Below, piece after piece: positions 1 through 13,789 of a stretch of DNA of 64,000 nt (within the stretch, counting starts at the first letter, position 1; every line of letters begins with the position of its first letter). The notes beneath the pieces were generated by a model. The model worked only from the letters and a program-made list of their open reading frames with translations, did not search any database and had not been told where the DNA came from. Origin of the DNA: Ceratotherium simum simum (Eukaryota > Chordata > Mammalia > Perissodactyla > Rhinocerotidae); contig NW_004454156.1 of the NCBI RefSeq assembly GCF_000283155.1, forward strand, positions 37,733,816 to 37,797,815, read 5' to 3'. The translations under genes and the position numbers were made by a program.

Positions 1-239
1 AAAGTGAGCCTCCGTCACCATTAAGTAATTCCAAGTCTCTGAGCCCAGGATAATTATACCCAGAGGCTCACAGAGAATCTGCTTATTATAGAAGCATTGT
101 CTATATTTGGGAGAGATCAGAGAGATTGGAAAGAGATTTCAGAAAACTAAAGGAGGCCAGATGTCAATTCAAAAGGGACAAAGGATTCTAAAACTACAGA
201 AACCAAGCTTGACATTCACAACTGAAAATTTTGCAGAAG

Positions 240-1510
240 GAACTGTTAAACATGTGATTTGTGACATTTAGAAAAGAAAGCAATGACCAGCAGGAGCCAG
301 CGTGGGTTCATGAAGGACAAGCCATGCCCCACTAACTTCATTTTATGTTTAAAATATGGTTTCCAGCAAAGGAATGCTGCAAATACAACGTATTTCGATT
401 TCAGATAAGCTACAGGCCTAGTGTTTGAAGACTTCCTTGTGGAGATGGCGCTGACGTTGTTAGCTGAATAACTCCACCAACAGAGTGAGGATTATGGTTC
501 AATGTCATCTTGTAGGAAGGTCTTTAGTGCTACAGGGCTCTGTCCTTGGTTCTGTACAATTTAATTTATTTTAGTTTAGTGATTTAGATAGATGAGGACA
601 TTTAAGTTAGACTTATTTAATATAAGCTGGAGGGCATAAAGTATGACATCAGCTTATCAAGACTCAAAAGTATCCTAACTAGCTGGAAAATGGTTTAAAA
701 GTCTCAGGGTAGGGGGCTGGCCTGGTGGTATAGTGGTTAAGATTATGCGCTCCACTTCGGCAGCCCGGGGTTTGCAGGTTCGGATCCCGGGCGTGGAGCA
801 ATGCACTGCTTATCAAGCCATGTTGTGGCAGGTGTCCCACATATAAAGTAGAGGAAGATGGGCACGGATGTTAGCCCAGGGCCAATCTTCCTCAGCAAAA
901 GGAGGAGGATTGGCAAGAGATGTTAGCTCAGGGCTAATCTTCCTCACCAAAAAAAAACAAAAAAACAAAAAACCAAAAAAACTTAGGATAATTTCTTGTT
1001 AAATTTGGCCCTACATTTATATCATTAAAAAAAATCAAATGTTCAAATATAGAATGGACAAGAACCACCTAACAGCTGATATAAAAGCACCTCCTGGTTC
1101 TAGCTGCTCATAAACTCAGTATTAGCCAACAGTGTGTAATTCAAAGAGCTAATGCAAACCTAGGCCACATAGTAGCACTGCACTAATCAGACCAAATTCT
1201 GGAGTATTTTGCTTGTTTCTGGGCCACATATTTACATAAGGACAATGACATATTGTAAGTGTGTCAGAAGATGGAAAGGAGCAAGAAAGTTCTAAAAAAT
1301 ACATCGCCTGGGGTATGGCCAAGGGGAGTGAGGATGTTTACTCTGAAGAACTAGGGGAATTCAAAACTGTTTTAAACATGAAGGGCATTTTTTTCCCCCG
1401 GAAGAAATGTAATATACTCTGTCTAGTTTCAGAGGTCATGGCCTGGAGACATGATTGAAATCTACATGGAGGCAGAGCTGGGATCAACAAAGTGAAGCAC
1501 ATTATAAGGA
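240..1510 (+). repeat. Fossil L3/CR1-clade LINE, interrupted by an ERE
   Basis: Around 495-590 a decayed reverse-transcriptase signature can be read: LQGSVLG followed by FNLF, a stop, and SDLD. This corresponds to the QGSxLGPxLFxxxxxDL block of CR1-clade LINEs. Downstream of the ERE, sequence around 1100-1450 continues in the order expected for the 3' part of an L3/CR1 ORF2. Several stops and indels make it inactive. The family call is from remembered consensus. Confidence 0.6.
713..985 (+). mobile_element. ERE SINE (tRNA-derived, perissodactyl), plus orientation
   Basis: Starts GGGGCTGGCCTGGTGGTATA, the typical tRNA-like head with an A box; a B-box-like GGTTCGGATCCC follows. Then come the tcccacatataaagtagaggaag body, two copies of the GTTAGC(T/C)CAGGGC motif, and an A-rich tail to about 985. 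It sits inside the L3/CR1 relic. Confidence 0.92.
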
Positions 1511-1889
1511 TTATGGCTGTCACATGTGGGATGTGACACCTTCTGTGTGGGTGACCTCCGTGTCATTGGATGATTCCAGCAAGGCTTCTATAGAGAGAGC
1601 AGACTGGGTGGCTGATGTTCTTCAGAGCCCCTAGGGCTGCACCTACGGTGCAGCTGGACATCACGGAGTATCTGAATACAATGAAATGAAGAGGAAAAGC
1701 AGAATGAAGGAGCAGCTCTCTCTCCCCAAATGACTGTGGATTTGTTTGTGTTAAGTATAAATTCTTTTTCTTCTTTCAGGTTGCTAAGGGAATGTCACAA
1801 ACAGGAATGAAAAGGGTCTTCAATCACATAACATGCTTTGACAATATCATACTCAGCTCAGAAAAAAATACAGTCATCTGTATACTCAC

Positions 1890-2018
1890 TGTTCTCGCAG
1901 TGACAAGTTCGACAACCATTGTGATCGAGTTTGAAACCATAAATGCAGTCCTTCTCTGTCAGGGTGCAGTTTGATAACTCCCCACATGCGGGTGGATCAA
2001 TTGTGATGTAGGTTGGTT
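1890..2018 (-). CDS. CRIM1: CRIM1 exon 8: start of antistasin-like region
   Basis: Coding exon of 129 nt (43 codons), phase 1 to phase 1. The acceptor has a long pyrimidine tract ending attattag above 2018. The donor is GAACA|gtgagt below 1890, with a strong intronic half. It encodes EPTYITIDPPACGELSNC, then LTEKDCIYGF, and ends HNGCRTCHCEN, equivalent to about human residues 459-501. Six cysteines fit the first half of an antistasin-like repeat, whose remainder must come from the next exon outside the window. N-C-T within SNCTLT is a potential N-glycosylation sequon. The exon is open, and a few residues near the 3' end differ from the human protein as I recall it. Confidence 0.94.
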
Positions 2019-2734
2019 CTAATAATAAAAAGGGGGAAAAAAATCAATGAAACATGATTACCTCATAGACGCTATTCAATCTTTGAAATCCCATACTAAA
2101 GTTATAAAAAAACTAATCAATAATTTTCATCGAACCTAAACTTTTATACTTTCATGTCTTTAACCCCTGAAAACGAAATATTTTTATTTAGATTTTTGAA
2201 AATCTGAAAGCTCTATTTCTTTACGTTCGAGCAATTTATGCATTTTTTGGTACTCTCACACCATACGTCACTGATGGTCACCACTACAGAAAGCAGACAA
2301 GAGAGGTTAAAATGAACCTATTTAAACTGTTAACTGTTCTTCTATTTCTTCCTGATGTTTTCTGACTTTATTTTTCATAATAATCAGGTCATAGCTTCCA
2401 GCTGCCAATTATCTCACTCTATTTTGCAACACATCTGAAATCTGTTAGCATTTTTTTTAAAGTTAATAAATCAGACGTTTATGAGACTAGTTTAAAACAT
2501 TTGAGTTTCTTTTATCTTTTATGTGACACTCCGATTATTAAAGATGATATGATGGGTAACAGTGACTAAGAGCTTATCCTTAGGGTCCAGGGGTTTATGG
2601 GAGTGGCAGAACAAGACACAAGCGCTCAGGAGGAAGAGGGAGCAGGCATTCTGGGAAAAGATGCATAAAAGAAACCAAGGCCAGAGGCGATGCTTTACCT
2701 TCGCTGCCACGTTAACAAGGAAGAATCGTTCTGG

Positions 2735-2992
2735 CTAATAACAGTAATTACACACTTACATAAAGTGTATTATGTGTCTATAGAATGTTTGCAGTGCTCT
2801 TCATAAATGCCTTCAAGCTTTACCACACTCCAGTGAGATGGGGAGATGGGTGCTAACATTATCCTCGTTTTACAGATGAGGAAATCTAGTATATCAACTT
2901 GCCCAAGGTCACAGAGTTAGTAAGTGGTGGATCCAAGATTCAAACCCAGGAATTCTGGCTCCAGAGACATACTCTTAGCTTCTGTGCAATAC
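2735..2992 (-). repeat. MIR SINE
   Basis: Reads as an antisense MIR: ttttacagatgaggaaa, then cttgcccaaggtcacagag, then a B-box region with ttcaaacccagg. This is the MIR core and tRNA-like head in reverse. Confidence 0.8.
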
Positions 2993-3159
2993 AAAGCCCA
3001 TTGTAATGGTACCTGTTTTGAGTGCATTGATAAGGGACAGTTTATATAATGTTGGATTATGGGAAGAGTGTTGTCAAAGGGGACAGGGACACTGACATAT
3101 TTATATAGCCTCTTTTCAACCACCAGATACTATGAATTTCTTCAGAGTAAGCTGGTTCT

Positions 3160-3352
3160 CACATCTTTGTAAAGAGCTAAGTACAGAATGTCTCTACCTA
3201 TGTTTTCACAAATGGAAAATATGAGGTGCAGAAAGGGTAACTGGCTTATCTAAGTTTACACAGCAACCCAGTAGCAGGCTGGGAATAGAACAGAACAGAG
3301 GCTCCTGACCCCCGTCCAACACCCTATCCATTAGTCCACACTGTCTTCTCAA
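3160..3352 (-). repeat. MIR SINE
   Basis: Degenerate antisense MIR: gaggtgcagaaagggtaactgg followed by tacacagcaacccagtagcag and a trailing accctatccattag. It lies 170 bp from the previous MIR. Confidence 0.65.
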
Positions 3353-6300
3353 GTTTCATCTCCTGTTACCATGGAAGAGAGACCAAAATAAGTGTTTTAG
3401 TTACCACTGCTAAGATAAAAGGTCCTAAATTTTTATCCATCTGCTAAAAGGGACCAGTGATCCAACTCTTCACAGGTAGTAGGCAACTATGACTTGTTAA
3501 AGAGATGCTTTGCTCAGCATTCTCCCAGTAAAAGTAAGTATGAAGATGGCATACATAGCACATTCTCTATTTTTATGACAACACAGTCTGAAGAACATTT
3601 CCCTGCAATTTTTATGTTAACTGTCCACTGCTGTAAAATTTCTAATTTCCTTCAATGACTAAAGTATCCTTTCTGACAGATAACCGTAAACATCAAGAAG
3701 TAGTTTAAGTTTAGGCAAGTTTTAAGACATAGCAAATTAAATACAGTAGTGCTGCTCTCCTACATTTTCTTAAAAAATTTATCATAAACATCTTCAGTTT
3801 TCAAATCTATATAGTTTTTCTTTTATCATTACTCTTATTAGCCCCCAAAATAATGAGTCTATTTCAGCCTTCAACCACAAGACTTTGAACGTTTCGTCGA
3901 AATTATTCTAACCACAAATATGAGAGAGAGAGTAGAGAACGTGTATCAGGTGTAAGTAAACCACACCATAGACTACCCACCAAGGAAGGAGTTAGGTCTG
4001 TGTTCTACAGAGTTATTAGAGCAAGGCGCAGCGATGGATTCTGAATGTTCAGTGCTTTACTGAATGGCTTACAGGTAAAGAAATGTCTCAAGCATACCTA
4101 CAAAGACCAAACGCTTGTACTCTTTACTGACATTTAAGTTTACGAGAAACTTTTGCCTTTAGAAAATATGTTATGGAAAAATATGTATTTGGGAAGAATA
4201 CATTGACACTGAAACTGCATAATAATCATAGGGTAGTATGGAATCTTACTTTCAGCGAATTTTAGGAATTTGTTAAGAGAATCAATACTAATATATATGC
4301 TATTTTTGGTACATACTATGATTCATGGATGGGATTAGGATTGTGATCCGTGGCTAGAATGTAGAAGAAAAAAATAATTGGGTTGTTGGAGGATCAGAAC
4401 CACAACACTGACCTGAACAGTCCCACACTTTATCCAAACGGCTTCATCAGCTAGGTATACAGTCAGACGTACGTCAAGCACACATTCTCCGGGAGAGGAA
4501 ATATGTTCAGTGTTTCCCTACAACATTCAGGACAAGGGCTTTTGCTCAGTTCAACAAATGAAAAAAACCGCATAGAAGGGCTGTTTGGTAGGTACTGGTC
4601 CTACTATGCTGCACTGTAAATATTTTAGGTAAAACAAGTCCTACTGGATGTGTTCTAGGCCTCAGACGATGTGGTCGAGTGCAAGAAGCAAAAAATTTTG
4701 TGCCTCTAAAATTAATATTTCTCCATTCACTTATGAGGTACATTAGATGGAAGAAATTGGGAAATATATACATTTCAAATTCTGACTCCCTCAATATTTA
4801 ATATTAAAGCACAGACAAGCTCAACAAAACCATTTATTCATGAACATTGTCAGTTTACTCTGGAACAATTTAATTTCCCCTCAAAAGATTAGGCTGAACA
4901 CAACAAAACTCATTGTGATATACAGATAGAAGTCTAAATTTTTTTAAAAAGGCATTTTAACACTAGTCATGTCATTTTATTACATTTAACAAATAAGTAT
5001 TGTTTTCCTTTTCAAATACAAAGTGGAACAAATTTTAAAAGCCTTTTGAGGGTGGTGACGCATGTTTTTGGGGTGCCGTCGTCCTATGTCACTGGACTAA
5101 CTGTTGATTTGTAATAGACACATACGAAGGCAACTAGTTGTCTTCTAAAACTTCATCTGAAGTCACACATTACATTCTATTCCCTTTCATCATTTTCTCA
5201 ACATTTTAGTGCCTGGTTTCCTACCACATGAGGCCATCCCTATATTAGCTAGATTTCTGTAAGAACAATATTACAACAGAAAAATGCAACTATAAATTAT
5301 TTAGCAAAAAATCTGACATCATCATAAAGAGATCTGAGAGTTTGCTCTCAGTCCAATATATTAATACGTAATCTCAGAACTGGTCCTATTACTGACCTCA
5401 GGGCAATTTTTGGAGACAGAAGTGCTGTGAGACTACTGAAATTCAATTTTCTCTTCCAAATAATGAACTCCAAAGTGAGACACATTTGATACCATCCTTA
5501 ATGAGAATATTTAAAATCAACATTACATTTACAGTCCTTAAAGAATAACAACCAAGAGCTGGTTAGATTTTTTTGCATAGTTTCTATCCAAGGAAGTTCT
5601 TGGTGAGGGAAGAGATTTTAAAGAATCTAGACTCATGGTATCACAGTATGATTGTTTCTAATCCAAATAAATAAAGAAGTTTGGGAAAGTGTTAGTGAAA
5701 TACATGAAATGTGCATTCTGCTTGTTAGAGCATCCTGAAATTTGTGTGTTGGGAATTGTTATTATCTCACACTTTCTCTAGTCTATTTAACAGTGCTCTG
5801 AATATGGAAAATATCCTGATGGGTCTTGGCCTGAAGACCCAGAAGATTCTCTTTTAAATCCTACATTTCTGTGCTCTTACATTACAGGGGATATGGTATT
5901 GAATTGATATGCCAGACAGTGCACACCTTTCTAGAAGGATGATGGCGATGCTGTGTCCTTGGCAAGTTTGGTGATTATCAGTTGAACAGAGGTCCTACTA
6001 AGACTTTTGGAGACACTGATGCATCAATATACATGATACCTGTTGCTTGGAGTAAAGAAAATTGTCCTCCTTTAAATTGGATGGGCAGAAATGTGCTAGT
6101 GGGCCTCTTTTAAAGGAGAGAAATGGTCTTGGAGCTCCTCATTTAGGAGAATGAGAAAATGCTTACACAAAGGTGGGGATTTGGCAAGGGGAAATTCAAT
6201 AAAGTACTGCTTACAGGATCACTCTGAAATTCCATCTCATCTTGTATTGAATCAGCTGAGGAATTAAAGAAATACCTTAATGTCCTCCAAAGGAAGAAGG

Positions 6301-7841
6301 CTTGAAACAGCAGGAATTCATTGTCTTTGGCTACAACTATTTCTAAAGGGAACCCTGGAACAGCTTCTTTGTGGAGAAGAATTCTAGAAATATTTTCTGA
6401 GCCTAGAAGCAATAAAGAACAAAAATGGGTGTTTGTTATGTCTACATCCAGTTTGCTGTTTCCTATCCTGCATCTGAGTGGGAATCACTACTCTCCTCAA
6501 CCTGTCACTTTCCTGAATGATTTTTAAAGACTTTCTGAGTACCTTATACTGTCCAGAAGAGCTATTTTTAAAAGAACCCTTGGGATAGTGTCAGGAGTGC
6601 AGATGTTCAGCCACCAATTCTTATCCCAAGTCTTAGAGAACAAAATTCTGGAAGGAAACCTATTATCACATGCAATAACATAAACAAACACATATTGGTT
6701 CTTTATTTTACATTTATTTAACATTTAGGAATGGACATTTCTTTCATATCCTAGAAGTCCAACAAACCCTTCATCAGCAAAAACATTTCAGGAAAACATT
6801 CATGTTTTTCGAGATTTAGAGAGCTTCAGACACTAAGTTTCTGGAGAAGACCACCAATATGTCACATTGATGTTCAAGTATTTCCTAGGAGCAATTTTAT
6901 CTATTCAATAGGGATATTAAGGTACTATGATCACAATTTGGTCAAGAGTATAAAGTTAGAATAAAAATCCTTATTCCCACTCCAAGGTCACAGCACTAGA
7001 CCATAAAACAACACATATCTGATTATTCAGGAGGTATAAATGTGTTAAGAAAATCTAAGTTCTTTACTTTCTTGCTTTTTGGTATTTTATTTTGTGGAAA
7101 ATTCTCCAAAAAGAAGGGAAGTAAGAAGTTGAAACTCAAATTCAACCTTTTAGAGGTGCTGATTTAAAGTTTTAATATCAGTCCTATCATCATATTGGAT
7201 AGTTTAACACGCTTGGGACAACAACAGATCAAGAAGGAATGTATTTTGATCCTGTTATTTTAAAATGTGTAACAATTACGTTAATTTGCTTCTGAAACAA
7301 TTCATATTATTACTGGTTTTTATATTTCAGGTAGATGGTAGCTTAAATGAAAATGTTAATAGATGCTTTTAACTTGGTGTTTAACCTGTATTACTCCATC
7401 GAACTTCTGGTTTTGAATTAATGCATACAAGGTTCTTCTCATTACCTTGATTACTATGAGCTGTTTATCTCTTGTGAATAATACTAATTATCTCCATTGA
7501 GAAATGTGTGAAGCACTCTTTCTGATTAGCAACTCTGGGAAGGCTGACAGCCAATTAGTAGATCTCGAGTATGGATGGGTGGCTCTCCTGAAGCACACTT
7601 GTGGAAGGCATACAGAGCCATCCTTTTTGGGTCTGTGTGCAGCACTGCCTTTGTCAGGAGGGTAGTAATTAGCTCTGGTTCCAGATTTCAATGGTCTCTA
7701 GGAGTGCTGCCTCACTGTGCTGTGCTCCGTGAGCCACAGGTCTGGAGGCCCTGGCTATGAGTAGCAGCCGTCTACCAGCACCCTTGATTCCTACGAATCC
7801 ATACAAATGCATGCAGGCATGCAGACACAGACACAGACAGA

Positions 7842-7842
<1 letters not shown>

Positions 7843-7880
<38 letters not shown>
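7843..7880 (+). repeat. (AC)19 microsatellite
   Basis: 38 bp of perfect AC dinucleotides, preceded by an imperfect gacacagacacagacagaga stretch. It is probably length-polymorphic. Confidence 0.98.
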
Positions 7881-7883
<3 letters not shown>

Positions 7884-9398
7884 GAAAAGTCTTTCTGGAA
7901 AAACCTCACTACAGGCAAATTTCTAGAAAAAGTAGTTTTTTAAGGCAGATACATTTTTTTTACAAGTTGAAAAAATTTAAGTAGAAGTAATAAAATAAAT
8001 GAAGCTTATTCCTTTCTGTATCTTATTTTTCTTACTACCTTTCCTTTTGGATTTTAATAATGGTTTGCATATCTTATGCAGCCCTTCTCTGTAAATTGAC
8101 AAGCCTGCTTATTCAACTGTGAGAGACAAAGATGAACAATTATGTTCTCTTTTCAGACCTAATTCAGGCACTCTCTTCCTTAAGATTTTGGTTTTTTTTT
8201 TTTTTGTGGCTGAACTTGGTTAAGCCATGTGGATATCAAATGAGTGGGAAAATTCCAAAGCTTTACTCACTTTATATGGCTAAATATATCAGGCCCCCTC
8301 CAGCCCGCCAGTCACTGGTAGCCTGTCCAGGGCCATAAAACTGGAGATAAAGTTGGCCAAGACAGAACCAAAGGAGATAGCTTATCTATTTTACTGTATC
8401 TTCATATGTCATTCTGTTACCACAGCTGCTTTTCAAATGTGACCATAACTAGTAGAAAACCATTCAAATAAATCATCAAATTGTCAACATAATTGCAGCC
8501 TGGGAAGAGAAGTATTGTAAAGATGAAACTTTCCCAAATGAAGCTAGAGGGAAAATTCTATTAATGTAGACAATAAGAAAAAAAAAAAAACCAAAAAAAC
8601 CGAGGGTACAAAAATTCCCTAATCTGGAAGTGGGAATTTCCAAGGGGTATGAATGTGTATTTAAGAAAGTCTCATTAAGTCATGGAAAAAAATCTCTTAC
8701 AGTTGGAGTTTTCAAATTCTTTCAGCCACTACACATTTAGTTATCCTTTTTTCCTTTGTATATATTTCTCACAACAACACCTACATCCTTGTAATTTCTA
8801 AAGTACTTATCTCAGAGCAGTTTCTTTATTTTAAAATGAATGGTGTGAAAATGTTCCCAAGATTTGTATTATTTTATGATCAGACAGAGAAGCAACCATA
8901 TATTTACTTTAGACCTATTTATTAACTTTGCTTGCTTTTTCCAAGGAATCTTGGCTGATGGACATATTTTTCTTCCTTTACCAATCTCATATTTAATAGG
9001 AAAAGACAGTAGCATGATTATGAGATCATTATTAAGAGACTACAAAAGAAAAATTAAAAAAATTTTTTTATATCGAGTGCGATATCTTTTTCCAGGAATT
9101 CAGCTTGAGACAGCTCACAAAATGATTGGATTCCAAGAATAATCTGGGACCTTTTATACTTGTCTTATATTTTTTTCTTATTTTATTGTTCATTTTCATA
9201 GAGAACATATCTTGATAACCTTTAAATGGAAATAATGTGTCATATTTATAAGTACATGTGTATATGTGTGTGTGTGTATGCACATTTTAATAGCCATATT
9301 CAACTAGGGGGTATGAGATGGTCAGAATTCTGATATCTCAACCCAACTCGCTAGGAAATGGCTGAGGACCAGGGTGAAAGGGTGCTTGCATTAGGGGC

Positions 9399-9475
9399 AA
9401 TGGTTTATTCATTGTTGACGACCTCAGCACCTAGCACAGTACTTGGCCCATAGTAGTGCCTAATGAATGAATAAA
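9399..9475 (+). repeat. L2 3' end
   Basis: Contains cagcacctagcacagtactt, then cccatagtag and taatgaatgaataaa, the typical L2 terminus. A second similar piece with cacatagtaggtactcaataa lies at 9605-9665. Confidence 0.65.
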
Positions 9476-9604
9476 AAGGAAAAAAGACACCTAAGCACTG
9501 AAAGTCATGGCACATTTTGTGACGAAGAAGGGTCCCCCAACTCAATATTGTCCCTAACAGGCTGAATCTCTAATTTCCTAACTTTTGGAGCATTGGACAG
9601 AAAG

Positions 9605-9665
9605 TTCCTTAGGATCCTCGCCACTGTAGTAGTCCCTTGCACATAGTAGGTACTCAATAAATGAG
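9605..9665 (+). repeat. MIR/L2 3' terminal fragment
   Basis: Only the shared MIR/L2 terminal motif is visible (cacatagtaggtactcaata), so the parent family cannot be fixed. Confidence 0.5.
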
Positions 9666-10635
9666 CCCTGCTGAAGCAGCAAGCTAGATCAGAAGGCTGT
9701 GGTGAACCTGACACACTAATAATAGTGAAAATCCCCAAACCCAAGCAGTCCAAAATGAGATACTCAGTGATGATACTTAGTGGCCTAAAATGTGTTAAAT
9801 TATGATCTGTATCTTTGGCTTAAGAGAGCACGAAAGTACACAAAGCACTGTAGGCCTCCCTTCAAAATTTGTAACATAAAATCTAACACCCCAAATTTCA
9901 ATAACCTGGAGAATTCATTTCTGTGACTACCTCATTCCTTGATGGTGCCAAATGAGTAAGGTATTGTTAAAACAGCCCTGAAAATAGCTAGGCACTCACT
10001 CAGTTCAGCAACTCATCTTGTACTGGATGAAGGATGGACACTTATGCTGAACGCTCAGCAAATTTACCTCATAATGAAGCAAAGACTGGCAGGAATCAGA
10101 GAGAGAAAAGGGAAGAGTCCAGATGAGAGTGCACAAGTGTTGGTGATGCTATCTTATTGCCTGGCACACTGAGGGGGGCTGAGTAGCCCATTTATCTTAC
10201 TCAGCAGAGCCTTGAGTACACTAGTCAGGGCCCAGGGCCCGGAGTCTGGCTGGACGTGAATGAGGCTGAGCAGAAGGCAAGCGTGGGGACAGAGACAGCT
10301 GGGGAGAACGGCTGGGTTCTCTCGGGTAGAAGTATATCCCCAGGTGAGGGAAGCAGTAACGGACAAGGGGACGCAGGAATGGACAGGGGGAAGCAGGCTT
10401 TCCTGGAGGTCAAACAGCAAGGTCAAAATTCCAGGCAGAGGCTCAGGAAAAGAACCTGGATCAAAGGCTAGGCTCCAAAAACGCCAGAATAACAGTAACT
10501 GGGTCTCAACAAGAATGGAGCCAGGAGCAAGAACGGCTTTTGAATCTGAGCCACGAGGATCAAGTACTTTCATACTCCTATCTTCTTTTCCTCACCCTCT
10601 CCCTTCTCACGACGGGGAGTCTAAAGAGAAGCAAT

Positions 10636-10855
10636 GCCAAAGGACATGGACTAGGGGGCAGGAGACTCAGCTGGAGTCCTTGCTCCCTCATTATCTTACG
10701 CATGAACCTGAACCTCTCTGGGCTTCTATAAAATGGGAACACCCATTATTGCTACCTCACAATATCACTGTAAGGCTCAATATCATAAAGAGGAGACTAT
10801 TCTATAAACTCTAGCAGCTACATGAATATTACAGGTTGCTATAATTATTGTCGCA
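10636..10855 (+). repeat. MIR SINE
   Basis: Sense MIR: ggagactcagctggagtcct, acctctctgggcttc, taaaatgggaacacc, then a decayed 3' part. It overlaps the end of a 184-codon open frame at 10260-10814, which argues that frame is chance. Confidence 0.7.
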
Positions 10856-13557
10856 ATGACTATCCTGCCCACTCAGAGCTGGAACTTGTCTCAGACGATA
10901 GCTAAGTAAATGAATTATGAGCTCTTCTGCAGGTCTTAAATGTTCAGCTGATAAATGGTGTGACAACTGGCTTGGCATTCTGAACCCTGTCCATTGTAAC
11001 TTAAGTATCATTTTCTATCTCCACTGATAACACGAAAAGCATCTGAGACATGGGTGGGTCCATGATGTCCTTTCATATGGTCTGGTAAGCTTTGGAGCGT
11101 GTTAGTGACCAGCCACTGGCGCCTTTCACATTTGCTGAGTAGTAGTCTGATATCATTGTTTTGCATTTTGACTGTGCCCATGGTGTCTCGAAGAGAACAG
11201 AAATCTCTTCATAACCAGCTTATCCAATGTGAGTTGAAACAATGATTCTGTGTGCCTGGCTGACCCCGTTCTTCCTCCCTCATGATGGAGGCCTTGCTGG
11301 ATCTTTGGGGATGAGGGCAAACTCATCACAGTATAATTTATACTATTTTGATCTCTTTGCCAGTAGTTCTGTCATTCTCAAGTTGAAAGAGGATACAGAA
11401 GACCCATCTCTAAAAGCTGTCTTTGATTAGCAAATCTTAGTTTCAGTACGTCAGTGATCTGAAACTTATGTCAACAATAAGAGCTAGTTCAACCAGTACT
11501 TTCTTAACAATAATATTGGGGGTGTTTCACTCAAATAATAATGTTCTCAGTGTCTCTGTCACAGGACTGCGGAGCATTCCTATCGATTTCATCTGGCCTA
11601 AAATCTCCATGTAATCTTTTTAAAACTTGGTTCCCAGAAAGCATGAGAGATTCATAGTCTTGAAAAGACATGAGCTTGCTGATTCCTCTCAATATGCAAG
11701 GCCTGAGGCCATCCCAAACTGACAGTTTATTATCTCTGAACATTTTTTTAGCTTCACTAATAGAATAGAGACTCCCTGAACTGTTTTAAAAAGTGAGCTG
11801 ATATGCAGGGCAATAGCTTTCCAATTAACGTGAAAAAGAACATCATCCCTTGTCTTCCTACTAATGCCCAAACTAAGGGTGGTAGGACCATAGTGCAAGG
11901 CACAGGCATAGGAAGATGGTAGGTGCCAAATACATAAACAAGCATTAAATATACCTTGCTTGATTCCAAAGCAGATCCAAGGCAGCCTCACTTTATATCA
12001 CGTACGTATATTTTTTTAAAGTGAGGACAAAAGGACCAAGGTAAATTTTAAGTAGAAAAGATATGCTGTAGCCACAGATGAGTTCAGCACCCACAGTGCA
12101 TGCTGTGAGGTCCTGCCTGGTCGGGGACATGGCTTCCAGACTCAACTCTGTGTGCTCCAGCAGCCAAGGCGAAAAATCAAACCCAGAGCGCTATGTGACT
12201 GGCAGGGTCCCCAAGGACCAAGTACTTGTCGGCCTTAGAATTTTCTTGGGGATTCTTAGTTCTGTTTCATGATGCTGCTGCAAAATAAGAGCTGGAGCTT
12301 TGAACTGAATCTTATTTTTGATTGGTGGCTAGCATTAAATTCTGTGGTCTCCAATGGTCTGGATGCCTGAATTGGGCTCTGTTTCAAACAAATGTGATAA
12401 ATCCAGCTAATTTCTCAGATATGAAAGTAATTCACTTGATGTGTAAATAGGTATCCTATAGACATAAATGGTTAAGTAAAAATGTGGTCAAATTGCTGAT
12501 AGTATAACCTAAACTCAAAAACGTGTAAGATGGAATACATCACCAACCCCTCGTGTTTCTGACAAATTTCAAACAGTGCTAAATGTTCATTACGGCTCAT
12601 CTCATATCAAATTTAGACGAAAGTGATGATACCACCCCTGGACCAAGATCTGGCACTGCTGAGTCCCCCGGCAACAGATTTCCCAATCTGCATGCTGATG
12701 GATACAGTGAGCATCTGGGAGTCTCAAACTGAGAGGCTGACATGTGGGTATGATCCAGCTCCCTACCACTTGGGCAGCCACCTGTGATAGGAGATTCATA
12801 AATGGGCAAGCGATCATCTTTACTAGACATTTTCATTTCTTCAGTCTGTCTTATTTCACAGTAATATTGCAGCAGACATTTTATATGCTTGTGTGACATA
12901 TTTTTTCTTTAACCATCAGATAGACACAGCACGGAAAATACTTGTAATAGGGCCCTTAAAAACAATTCACTGGGTTACTCACTATCTCTAAAGCTAACCC
13001 GCATGTATTAAACAATGTGAAATCATTTTGTTCTTACAAGATCAATTTAAGACTATACAACGAAACAGTTTAAAATGGTACAATCAGAAGTGGAGTTAGA
13101 GAACTAAAATATTAAAAATAAATTATATTGGAATCACCACCTCTTTTAAAGAGTTATTTCCATAGAAAAATTGTTTTAGTCTAATTTATTTGAAAATATT
13201 TTTAAATGGAGCACTTGCCACTTCACAAAAATGTTATAATAGATGACTATTCAAATATATGCCTCTAGCCCCTAGAAGTCATAAAAACACTATGTAGTAA
13301 GCAAATTGATTTTTTTAAATAAACACACCAGGAATTATACTTACAAATAAGTGTTATTACTAAAAGCACTCACTTTTGGATGCTACAATGCTTGTGCTAA
13401 AATGCTGTTTATGTTAAAATTCTATTTGAAACTTCTCTTCAGAGTTGCTTTCAGAGCAAATTACAATGTCATGGAAGACAAACTGCTTTTATTTTATTGT
13501 CATTTTTTGCTTTCTATGAAAGTTTTACCCAGCTAGATCATCCACCTTGTTTCTTGG

Positions 13558-13789
13558 TAAGGAAGATTAGCCCTGAGCTAACATCTGTTGCCAATCGTCC
13601 TCTTTTTGCTGAGGAAGATTGGCCCTGGGCTAACATCTGTGCCCATCTTCCTCTACTTTATATGGGACGCCTGCCGTGGCATGGCTTGATAAGCAGTGTG
13701 TAGGTCCATGCCTGGGATCCGAACCGGGGAACCCCAGGCCGCCAAGGCAGAGAGCACGAACTCAACTGCTATACCACCAGGCCAGCCCC
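13558..13789 (-). mobile_element. ERE SINE, minus orientation
   Basis: Reads in reverse from ggaagattagccctgagc through two gctaacatctg motifs and ctactttatatgggacgcc to the head ctataccaccaggccagccc. Flanks share ctagatcatcc (about 13533-13543) and ctaggatcatcc (about 13789-13800), a plausible diverged target-site duplication. Confidence 0.93.

Larger units (their letters stand above)
1..1889 (-). other. CRIM1: CRIM1 intron 8, 3'-truncated by the window edge
   Basis: Intronic sequence after exon 8. About 240-1500 is a decayed L3/CR1 LINE interrupted by an ERE SINE at 713-985. In 1500-1889 I see only unique sequence. No further exon is recognised, so the next exon lies beyond base 1. Confidence 0.85.

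Noticed and set aside
713..985. tRNA gene suggested by A- and B-box-like motifs
   Set aside because: These belong to the tRNA-derived head of the ERE SINE; there is no complete cloverleaf and all ERE copies show the same.
10260..10814. 184-codon plus-strand open frame with a 139-codon frame opposite (10154-10573)
   Set aside because: No recognisable domain, and its last third is MIR sequence. Composition is GC-rich with overlapping open frames on both strands, which fits chance. No splice or promoter context.
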